28,360 nucleotides of DNA from positions 1 to 28,360 of the forward strand of contig MU616984.1 of assembly GCA_025201705.1 (NCBI GenBank). Direction: 5' to 3'. The stretch's first letter is position 1. Every line of letters starts with the position of its first letter. Positions 19,911 through 28,360 of the stretch are shown one piece after another. The notes beneath the pieces are model-generated. The model was not told the origin of the DNA. It did no database searches and saw only the letters and a list, made by a program, of their open reading frames with translations. The translations under genes were made by a program, and so were the position numbers. This stretch comes from Dissophora ornata. Lineage: Eukaryota; Mortierellomycota; Mortierellomycetes; Mortierellales; Mortierellaceae.

Positions 19911-22900
19911 CTAATGATGCGAGATCTCTCCAGCCTGTTCCGCCAGACTATGAAATAGACCCTTTCGGCGCAACAGCGTAGCTGGAGTATCGTACTCTTC
20001 CACCTGTCCCTTATCCAACACCAAAATCTTGTCAGAGTCCATAATTGTCTTGATCCGATGCGCAATCGTCAAAATCGTTCTATCCTTGAATTCTTTGCGG
20101 ATCGTCTGCTGGATCAAGTCATCTGTCTGGACATCTACAGCAGCCGTGGCCTCATCCAAGACCAAAATCTTGGTCTTGCGGAGTAAAGCGCGCGCCAGGC
20201 AGATCAATGACCGCTGTCCCACCGAAAAGTTCTCGCCGTTTTGTGCAACCTCGAACGACAGCCCTCCCGCCAATGAAGAGATATGATTTTTCAAATGCGC
20301 ACGTTCAAGGGCAATCCAGAGCTCTGCATCCGTCGCTTCATGGAAAGGATCGAGGTTGTCGCGCACAGTCCCTGCAAAGAGGGTAGGGTCCTGAGGGATG
20401 ATTGACAGGTGCTGACGAAGATCCCTCAATCCTAACGTTGAGATGTCGACCCCATCAATCTCAATCGTCCCACCATTGATCAACGATCCCTCACTACTGT
20501 CTTTCGCCGAATATTGTTCTTGCGCACTGGCGCGTGCCCAATAAGAGTCTGCGGCCTCAATAATACGGAATAAAGCAAGCGTCAACGAAGATTTTCCTGC
20601 ACCAGTCCTGCCGACCACGCCAATCTTTTCAGAAGGCTGGATTTCGAAGGAGACATCCTTGATGACCAGATCGAGTCCCTCGCGATACCGAGCCGAATAG
20701 TTCTTGAAGACAACACTACCCTTCTTGGGCCAGTTTGGAGGTAACTTCGCACCGGTGAACTCGGGTGCCTCGGTGTGCTTGTTGCTATACTCGTGGACAC
20801 GTTCGACCGATACAAGATCCGAAGCCAGATCGCAATACGAGCGCAGAGTCCAGATCACATTGTATGTTAATGACAATGTGTTGCTAAGCGCCAGTCCTGC
20901 CATGCTGGGACTCAGGGTGTCCTTGTTCAGCACGGCCAGTATAGTTGCAGCAAGAACCGTCAAGGAAGTCAATCCCTCCAAGCGGATGTTGATCCATCGG
21001 TTCATCATTTCTGAAGCATAGTGTGCGTTCGCGGATCGATCAGACCGAAGAGCATTTTCATCTATGAATCGGTTCGTGAGGCCCATGGCCCGGATAGAAG
21101 AGAGACCGCTCAAGGTCTCGTCGAAGTGTTGGTAGAGAGGCGACTTAGATATAGATCCAAGACGCTTGAGCGTGCTGGAGGTTTTGATGTAGTATCTTTG
21201 AATAATCACGTAAAGGATTCCGATGAAGGGGAGAATGAAGACAAAGGCTGGAGTGGCGAAAGTGAGAATCGAGAGTGTTCCGATCAGGTTGAAGAGACAG
21301 GTCAGGAAAGAGATAAAGCTCTCGGGAACCATTTCATCAATGTCTGATATATCGGACGAGAATCTGTTTAAGACACGTCCTTGGCTATTTAATTGAGGAA
21401 GTTCAGGAGAATGTTAAGTAAGATATGTTTGTAGGAATAGCTAATCGCTTAAAGTTTAAAGCTTTGACTTACGGAGTGACATCGAAGAAAGACATTGGAA
21501 GCCGAAGGACGCGTGCAAGGACGTTGTCGTGAAGGACCTCTGAGGCCCTCACACAAGCGTGAACGTTGACAACGTATGTCAGCCAGACGTCTACGGCCAT
21601 GTAGATTAACATCAGAGCAGCATAGATGATCAAAAAGTAGTACAAGGTGTGAGTAGTTGTCTCAACTACTTGGGTCCAGTGCTCCAACCAAAGGGGAATC
21701 CCCAGCTGAACCACCTCCCAAAGAGCGAAGAGCAGGATCGTGATAAACAAGTAATGATATGACCTAGCGTGCAATAAGTGAGCAGTAGGGTTAGAACACT
21801 CAGCCTTCGATGTATATGTTCGTAAAATTCTGCGGCAGTTCCTTACATGGCTTCACAATAGATCTTGAAAGTGTCCCAGCCGACAACCCCTGACTGAAGG
21901 TCCTCCTTGCCAACTAGTTCACCGTCCGTCGCTTCGTTTACTACTTCATCTGGACCTTGTGACAAATCTTCCTCGGCGACGACAGTTGAACTTGATGCAT
22001 TCTGGTGCTTCTTCTTGCTCGCATGGCTTACTGAGAACTCTTTGATCAAGCGATGAAAAGCGTCCTTGGCGTTCATTAGTTCTTTGTAATGTCCTGCTTC
22101 CTCGATCTTGCTATCCTTGAACGCCAGGATGTGGTCCACACTCTCCAAGTGGTGGATACCGTGGGTGACCAAGATACGCGTTTTGTCTTTCAGCAAGCCG
22201 CTCGGTCCGATAAGGTATTCCCAGAGGTGCTGATCAACATGCGCGTCTACTGCGCTCAGAGGATCATCCATCAGATACACATCCGAATCCTGGTACGCTG
22301 CGCGCGCCAACGACACTCGCTGCTTCTGACCGCCCGAGAGGTTGATTCCACGCTCTCCAATCTCAGTCTGGTCACCAGAAGTGAGGATATCGAGATCGGG
22401 AAGCAATCCTGAAGCAAACAAGACGCGATCGTATCTCTCCTGATCGAAGGGCTTTCCAAAGATAATGTTTTCTTTGACAGTTGCATTGATGATCCATGCC
22501 TGCTGTGGCACATAGGCCACTGACCCATAGACTTTGACTGTTCCTTCACGCTTGTACATATCACCTATGATGGCGCTTAGTAGGGATGATTTGCCCTGAC
22601 CAACTCGACCGACGACTGCAGTCAGAGATCCACGAGAAAATGATACGTTAATATCGACTAATGCTGGCGCACTGTTCTTGGAATTGTCTGCAGCCAAAAG
22701 CGCGGTAGTCTCGCTCTCTTCCTCTTGCTCACTATCGCTGTCTTCAGCAACGGCAGCAGTAACACCGTTGACGAGCTCACTGTTCCAGGCAAAGGTCGCA
22801 TTCTTGATCTGGACCAACGGCACGTTGGTATCCACGGGGACTAGTGGGTTGCGCTCAGTCGCCAACGCGTCTAGTTCCTCCTTCAACAAGAACTTTTGGA

Positions 22901-24920
22901 TACGACGACTGGCGACGCGAAAACCGATTGTGGTCTCCATAATAATAAACATGGATCCAACGGGTCTAGTCAAAAGCGCGAATAGACTCATGCTGACAAA
23001 CACCACTTGAGCATTCATCTCTCCACGGCTGAATCCAGGGCCTCCGACTGTGGCGTAGACTGCAAAGGAAATAAAGGCCATGAACAAAGGCAGACAAGTG
23101 AAGATGATCGAGAGGAAGGATGTGACAACGCCAGATTTACGGAGGAGTTTGATCTCTTCAGCGCGGCAGGAGCTGACCTTCTCCTTAAAGGCTGGTTCAT
23201 AGCCATATAGCTTGATGTTCTTGATGTGAGAGAGGAAGTCGCTCATGAGAAGGACACGGCTGTCCATGGCTTCGAGCTTGTCATCCTTGGCTTTGTCAAA
23301 GAACTGACCGGCCCAGCCCTGGATAGGCGTGATCACGACGATCATGAAAAGGCCGCAGAACACTGACCATCCCAAGATGTTATACACTGGCAGGGGGCAA
23401 GAGAGGAGGAAGGAGAGTGAATAGTCTATCAAGCATGGCAGATGCAGAAGTGCATCCTCGAGTGTTGCGTAACTTACGCATGGTGGTTGCAACCACAATT
23501 TCAAATGGAACAGAGACCCAACCGGGGATCCAGGAGAGTTCCTTGGTCCACCTCTCTGCATCCGTCGACATGTGGTTGGTGATCGATCCTGCTGTCGCAT
23601 TATTTTTGCTGTTTGGCGACAAGACCAGGGCCTTGCGATAAATCATAGCAACAAGCCCGCTTCGGATCTCCAGCCCGAGCTCCGCAACTTGTTTGTAGTG
23701 AACACCCATCAAGATTGAGACCGCGACACTCACAAAGAACATTCCCAATGCTAGAATCACGCCTCGGGCTTTGGGAACGTCCTTGCCGTCCGACTCGATA
23801 TACACCAAGATCTGCTTGATTAGCACTGGTAGCAAGAACTGGAGGGCAGAAGCCATCAATTGGACCCCTGCGGCCGCAATAAATGGCCATAAGAAGGTCG
23901 TTCCGATGACACGAATCAGACTGGGAGTCTTGATATTCTTGGGGTCGCTGTTCTCCAGATTTGCGACTTCCGCAGCTCGTTTGCTGGCTTCCCAGTTCAC
24001 GGCAAGTTGGCGGTACCCATACTTAGTCTCGATCTTCCGGGGCATGATATCTTCGATATCATCGAGCGATAAGGGTCTTTTATAACCCTGGGAAATGAGC
24101 GGCTGCATGTAATGAAAAGTCCACCTCGAGAACAAGTTGGCCTTGTCATGCTCGTTTGTATTGCTCAGCAATTGGACACGAGTGTGTCCTCGAGGAAGGG
24201 CCTCAAACACAAAGGCGGTGGAGATGGCAGCAAAGTACGCATGGAAGCATCGCAGCGAGATGTCATCACGATGATCCTCTTGTTGTGTGTGCTGTGAGTA
24301 CAGAAAAACGATCGCCTCAAAGACCGAGTACAGCTCATAGAAGAACATATGACTGCTGGACCGGATATCGTAGCGCGACTCGAGGTAGTTGAGGCGAATG
24401 GCGAGCAGCTACAATCGCACACCCCGTCCAGATTCCAAAAAAACAAGTCCAGATCCATGGTGAGCTTCATGCGTCTCTCACTACATGACTCCCTCTACAT
24501 AAAATCGCTGTTCGTTCCCTCTTACCAGAGCAACCACCTGTGTTACGACAGCAAAGAGAGCAGATGGGTATTCCACAGCTGTCCAAGTGTGAGCAAGGAT
24601 CAAGGCGACGATTGCGCCCGCAAGTGCCAATTGACTGGGCCAGTAACCAAATACGTGCCCGATGCCATGAGGGATCCCATTATGGCGCAGATATGCTGAC
24701 CTAGAGAGGAAGAAAATCCCGGCAAGGATGGCAGGGGTGCCGAGCAAGGCAGTGTTTTGAAAACAAGGCGTCAACGAAATCCCGTTCTCGTTCAATGGGC
24801 CCTGAAATATTGTATATATTCATCATTAGGCTGAATTGTCGCCTGGTGTTTGAAACTAAGTGGATTAGCGAGGATCATGAGGCTTACCCATCCCTGGGAA
24901 TCACACCAAGATAATCCCAT
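19911..24920 (-). CDS. ABCC-subfamily (MRP/Ycf1-type) transporter B, six exons
   Basis: This is the tandem paralogue of transporter A with the same TMD0-TMD1-NBD1-TMD2-NBD2 layout, probably a membrane (vacuolar) conjugate exporter of unknown substrate. Exons (minus) are 24920-24888, 24801-24526, 24408-23478, 23386-21847, 21763-21473 and 21384-19911, giving 1514 residues. The start MGLSWCDSQGWGPLNENGIS matches the C...GWGP opening of A. NBD1 has GRVGQGKSS (673-681), LSGGQ (763-767), Walker B VYLMDD (783-788, Asp instead of Glu) and His822. NBD2 has GRTGAGKSS (1282-1290), FSVGQ (1410-1414), ILVLDEA (1430-1436) and His1466. About 26 extra residues follow FRIIEAA in NBD2. An acidic Ser/Glu linker (SDSEQEEESE) precedes NBD1. 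The frame change near 23,400 is an intron (donor GTAAGT at 23477, acceptor CCAG at 23387), not a frameshift: ATTM joins to LYNILGWSVF. No break is seen. Confidence 0.94.
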
Positions 24921-25489
24921 GGCTAATGTGAAAGTAGCAATGCCGAGGAGGGAGTGACAGAAGGAGCAGAGGAGAAAGGGGACGTCAAGAGGCGATGTCT
25001 TTATAGCCCATCTGAAGGTCTATGAAAGACCTTTGGTATGATAGATTTCCGCAGCTTTAAGATTTCCGCAGTTATAACTTGGAGGGCACATTGGACCAGA
25101 AACATACGCATCTCGCCGCAAGTCTTTGTACCTTCGTCCATTAAAGTGTTCGTCGACACAGATCGGAGTAAACACTCATTGAAAGAAGACCACAGATTAA
25201 CAATATTGGCTAAACCCTTGCAGCGGCGTGCCTCCATTTTTCATTGCTCCATGGCTGCGGCGCATATCTTGCGTGATGTAATTGGCAGATTGAACACAGC
25301 TGAAAAACCTTAAATGACAGAGCAGATTTGTCTCTTAGAAAACGGGTCTATGCAATTTAGTGTGTTTTCCTCAGTGCATGGCGTTTTGTATTTTTTCGAG
25401 ACAGATTTGTAACCTTGCTTTCAGAAGGTCTGTTTCTCGAGCTCCAAGTTTCTCTTTTTTATTTATTTATTTGGAATTGGCTGGTACTA
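24921..25489. promoter_or_regulatory. Upstream region of ABCC transporter B
   Basis: About 570 bases with no supported gene. The minus-strand frame 25001-25237 has no recognisable family. A repeated TTTCCGCAG(C/T)T(T/A) pair sits at about 25047-25073, and AT-rich TTTATTTATTTATTTGG occurs at about 25457-25473. Confidence 0.35.
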
Positions 25490-26280
25490 TCAACGCGAGG
25501 AGTTCCATAGAAACCCAACCCAGGCAGTACGCTGGCTGACACGAACAGCAATAGCTCGAACTCCGTCAAGAAGTGCAACGGATCTCTGCCGTCCTTGCTG
25601 CACAAGCACCACCACATCACCACTACCCTCACTATCCGCAAGGCGCTCCACATTATCCACCCTCATCCTACCAAGCACCATATCCAGCACCATACCTAAT
25701 ACCTTACCCCACCTCCTACACAGCGCCCTCCCCGCACCATCCTCCTCCAAACCAGCATTACCATATTCCTGCTCAACCGTCACCCACTCAACAAACGCGT
25801 GCTCCCGCCCCTCCTGTTCTTCCACAACCGCCTGCCTCACATACAGCGAGTCATCCCTTCCGCCCATTACTAACCACAAATGCGACACCGACTTCATGTT
25901 GGCAATCACATCCTATCTAAGTGGAAGCCTACGACAGAGCACGCAACCGAGTCAGGAATCGCCGCCAATCCAGCGAACACCGGAAGGGCTACCTAAAGCA
26001 AGATTCAAGGTAGGCATGGAGAAAGCGCACGGGAACTTTTGTTTGACGGCACAGCGGGTCTGGGATGAGCATCAAGAGTATCTGAAATATAGAGCGGTGC
26101 ATGGAAAGGCATTAATGTTGGGACGAGAAAGAAAAGAAGCGGCTCAACAACAGAAAGAGGATTATCGAAGAGCTGGAAGCAATGGTGCGGGGTGACCATC
26201 CACCCGCGAGAACGATTTGAGGAGGCGGTACGCGAACTCCAGAAAGTGGAGCATGAGAACGCCGGCAGTGATTTCAACCG
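25490..26280 (+). pseudogene. Degenerate ORF relic with in-frame stops and frameshifts
   Basis: One frame reads ELRQEVQRISAVLAAQAPPH and continues as Pro/His/Tyr-rich sequence to a TAA at 25918-25920. Upstream in the same frame are a TGA at 25537 and a TAG at 25552. A second frame then gives GMEKAHGNFCLTAQRVWDEH and KALMLGRERKEAAQQQK. The next frame continues RIIEELEAMVRGDHPPARTI, then a third frame EEAVRELQKVEHEN. The coherent helical, charged sequence scattered over frames points to a once-intact protein, perhaps encoded by a mobile element. A distant likeness to the C-terminal DNA-binding domain found in Gcr1 and Cryptons was considered but is not established. Confidence 0.5.
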
Positions 26281-26420
26281 GTCAACAGTTAACCATGGTT
26301 AAGACTGAATCCCACGTCGGTTAACTTGACCGACATATCTATTTGACCGATGGTTAACCGTCAATGGGTACTTGTTCGGTTAACCATCTGTGGTAACTTA
26401 TTCGTGAACCACGGGATACC
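26276..26420. repeat. Left cluster of GTTAAC/TTGACC-type short repeats
   Basis: GTTAAC hexamers occur at 26288, 26320, 26353 and 26379, mostly as GGTTAACC-like palindromes, together with CGGTCAA, TTGACCG and related half-units. The cluster starts directly after the relic ORF and precedes the hAT fragment. A short CT/CA microsatellite follows at about 26441-26464. Confidence 0.75.
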
Positions 26421-26496
26421 GGTTCACCAGTCAACCTAGCGTCTCTCTCACACACACTCTCTCATGTAGTTGCCGTAGTTCGACTTCATTTTTAGG

Positions 26497-26787
26497 CTAA
26501 TACAGTATGCTTGGAGCGAATGTTGGTATGGTGGTGTAAGCTAGTTGTATGGTCCCTGAAAAAAAGACTATGGTATGGCCTCTGCAAAGCGCATAGTTGC
26601 AAAATACGATGTCGCTCACCGTGTCGTCAGAGATGCGATTGCGCTTGTCCGTACACACTCGTCCAGAGAAACCAAACATGCGCTCGAAAGCAACAGAGGT
26701 TTTAGGGATAGCTAGGTACTTTCCTGCTAACTGGGCCATCATAGGTGGTGGTCCGGATCCTGATTGAATGTGGTGTGCTGTGTATTC
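26497..26787 (-). pseudogene. hAT transposase C-terminal dimerisation-domain fragment
   Basis: The minus-strand frame reads MAQLAGKYLAIPKTSVAFER, then MFGFSGRVCTDKRNRISDDT and VSDIVFCNYAL. This is the hAT dimerisation motif (LA..YLAIP.TSV..ER.FS..GR..TDKRNR). The frame has a TGA at 26790-26788, just before the conserved block would extend upstream, and no RNase H-like catalytic core is found next to it. It is therefore a dead fragment of a DNA transposon. Confidence 0.8.
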
Positions 26788-27400
26788 TCACAGATCTCTG
26801 GCGCTTACGAAAGAAACCGCGGTGAGAGGCGATCCCAGGTCAGGCTGCAGCTTTCTGGAGCTTATGGTCACGTCGATGGACCCTACTCACAGTGGCGGCA
26901 ATGCCACTTCTAGAGGCAGTGCCATGAACAATCGCGCACTGTCTTTTAAAAAATCGCCATGAGCTACTAGAGGCGTGGCATCACCTTGAAGACTGAGGAC
27001 AGTCATCAGCCTCTAGTAATCACAACAAATACAGGGAGTGGGCCTACCACAGCTTGATGTTGGCTCTCCCGGAGGCCGGCAAACAATCTAGCACACAAAC
27101 TATAAGTATTGCTGATATACCATATTCGACAGCACAAGGATAACTTGGCGTATGCGATGCTGATGCATGTTCAATGTCGCCACACGGTGACTCTCACGCG
27201 GACTTTCGGATTGCGGATAGCTTTCTGGATCTGGATATCCGCCATAGGGAATCTTCGCTGCGTCTTTTCTCTTTCTCTTTGGGATACAGTTTGAACAACA
27301 GAGGTCACGGTTTAATAAGGGGATTGAATTAAAAACTATCATTGGAATCCTTAGTAATCTTAAGAAAAAAAGGACAAAAACCAGGACAGGACTGTACCGG
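26788..27400. other. Unassigned stretch inside the transposon-relic region
   Basis: About 600 bases with no recognisable gene. The minus-strand frame 27100-27342 is open but matches no family I know. By position it may be eroded transposase sequence between the BED and dimerisation pieces, or later insertions. Confidence 0.3.
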
Positions 27401-27407
27401 CTATCAA

Positions 27408-27499
27408 CCGAGTTGACCAGTTAACCAGTTAACCGAATTGACCAGTAACCGAATTAACCAGTTGACCGAATTAACCAGTTAACCGAATTGACCGGAAAA
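27408..27499. repeat. 17-bp tandem repeat of CCGAATTRACCAGTTRA units
   Basis: Units start at 27408, 27433 (one base short), 27449, 27466 and 27483, with an 8-base half unit at 27425. Each is built of two related half-units CCRRTTRA, so the array can also be read as an 8-9-bp repeat. Confidence 0.85.
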
Positions 27500-27700
27500 C
27501 TTCAACGCTGTTAACATAGTTTGACCGGCTAAAATCACAGTGATTTTAACCGGCGAATAGTTAACCACGGCTAAAGTTAACTGTTGCTGCAATTAACTTG
27601 ACTGAACTTTTTTCTTGACCAATCTCTGATTAGCAGTGGTTAACCAGTTGATAAACCGTGGTTAACTGATTGACTGTGATAAACTACGGTCAAATGAAAG
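27500..27700. repeat. Right cluster of GTTAAC-type repeats with a 29-base palindrome
   Basis: GTTAAC occurs at 27510, 27560, 27576, 27639 and 27661, in addition to 27420, 27428 and 27478 in the tandem array. The palindrome CCGGCTAAAATCAC (27525-27538), A, GTGATTTTAACCGG (27540-27553) has one mismatch in 14. The segment 27650-27674, reversed, resembles the left cluster near 26281-26302 (GTCAA..CAGTTAACCA.GGTT), suggesting facing element ends about 1.4 kb apart. Confidence 0.7.
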
Positions 27701-27858
27701 ATCATCAACAAGGCTAAAATATCTGCATGGTGTCTACGGACATGATGGAGTAGATGGGAGGAGCTAATACCAGTTGAGTAGGTCTTGCCCCAGAGAAGGC
27801 ACGGAACAGGAAGTCCTTGACGACGCATAGAGGTATCAAAGAAATGATGCGTTGGCAT
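27697..27858 (-). pseudogene. BED-type zinc-finger fragment of a hAT transposase
   Basis: From an ATG at 27858 the minus strand reads MPTHHFFDTSMRRQGLPVPC, then LLWGKTYSTGISSSHLLHHV and RRHHADIL. This follows the BED pattern C-x2-C...SS.LL.H...H, but the second cysteine is Trp (CLLW). The BED finger is the N-terminal DNA-binding part of many hAT transposases. The reading frame then runs into the GTTAAC repeat cluster and stops. It has the same orientation as the dimerisation fragment at 26497-26787, so both may come from one element. Confidence 0.65.
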
Positions 27859-28360
27859 GGTAGTAAGACTGAATCTTGTAGGAATAAGCTGATTAATGTT
27901 CAAGCGCTCGGCGTCAATTGTGGCCTGCGCTCGCTGTTTGCAACAGGTATAAGCCCCAGTCACCAGGACACTATAAAAGTAGCGCTAGAACACCCTCAAA
28001 TAAAGACAGCTTGTTTCTACTGCAGACACCTGCTCATACTATTGCATGAACTTTGTTAGCTTACCTGTACATATAGACTCAGCTCGCCTTATCAAATCAC
28101 GACGCATTGTTCCTAAACCCTGTCCCTTGTCCCTACTCGCTGTCTCTGCCTATTCCAATAGCACCGGGACTGGCGAATATTCAGAGACCACTCAATCTCT
28201 GCGGATAAAATGATAGCCCTTGGGGTGCGTGGTACCTATTTCGGCCGGTCTACATTTATCTTGGCAATTGTGGTCGAAGTCAATTCAAGCATTTATTTCG
28301 CCTTTTCTGCTTTGTCCTGATAAAAAAGAATAGAGTACACATAATGGAAATGGAGAATGG
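27859..28360. other. Right edge, no supported gene
   Basis: About 500 bases, upstream of the BED fragment on its own strand. I see no family-supported ORF, RNA gene or clear inverted repeat. A TATAAAAG string sits at about 27972-27979 on the plus strand. Confidence 0.35.

Noticed and set aside
19552..19981. Two plus-strand frames between and over the 3' end of ABCC B
   Set aside because: Partly antisense to ABCC B and its 3' flank, with no recognisable domain.
23380..23600. Apparent frameshift or overlap in ABCC transporter B
   Set aside because: An intron 23477-23387 with standard signals joins the frames in phase and rebuilds the conserved TMLYNILGWSVF segment.
25573..26195. Crypton/Gcr1_C DNA-binding domain assignment for the relic
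   Set aside because: Only a loose likeness in a charged helical stretch; the tryptophan/arginine pattern expected for that domain is not clear enough to claim it.
27408..27499. CRISPR-like repeat array
   Set aside because: The repeats are contiguous without unique spacers, and this is a eukaryotic genome with transposon remnants on both sides.

Overview
This window is fungal nuclear DNA. The genes are split by short introns (49 to about 230 bases) with GTRNGT-type donors and YAG acceptors, and one intron carries a perfect TACTAAC branch site. The proteins are eukaryotic and fungal in type: V-ATPase subunit D, Sec16, mitochondrial L21, an Ecm3-like carrier and vacuolar-type ABCC transporters. 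Composition and gene style would suit a filamentous, possibly early-diverging fungus such as Mortierellomycotina. That placement is an inference and was not tested by any search.

Layout: 1-162 is an open frame of unknown meaning, followed by a promoter stretch. 490-1967 (+) is a seven-exon V-ATPase subunit D gene. 2279-8385 (+) is a six-exon SEC16 gene (about 1901 codons) with polyglutamine tracts, a zinc-ribbon-like cysteine cluster, the conserved central and ACE1 domains, and a 30-unit pentapeptide minisatellite. 8500-9353 (-) is a three-exon mitochondrial bL21 gene, tail to tail with SEC16. 9354-11671 is a long intergenic stretch with microsatellites and a pyrimidine/G-quadruplex tract. 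11672-13788 (+) is a four-exon membrane carrier of the auxin-efflux/Ecm3 family. 13929-19227 (-) and 19911-24920 (-) are two tandem full-length ABCC transporters (about 1595 and 1514 residues). From about 25,490 to the right edge the DNA looks like a transposon graveyard: a frameshifted relic ORF, two pieces of a hAT transposase (BED finger and dimerisation domain), and two dense clusters of GTTAAC-type repeats.

Most of the genes serve the endomembrane system. V-ATPase acidifies the vacuole, Sec16 organises ER exit sites, the Ecm3-like carrier is a membrane transporter, and Ycf1-like ABCC pumps usually load the vacuole with conjugates. I see no evidence of co-regulation. In eukaryotes such adjacency is usually incidental, apart from the ABCC pair, which is a clear local duplication. 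All exon models were built by eye from reading frame, splice signals and family conservation. Each joins in a consistent phase to a continuous protein of the expected length.
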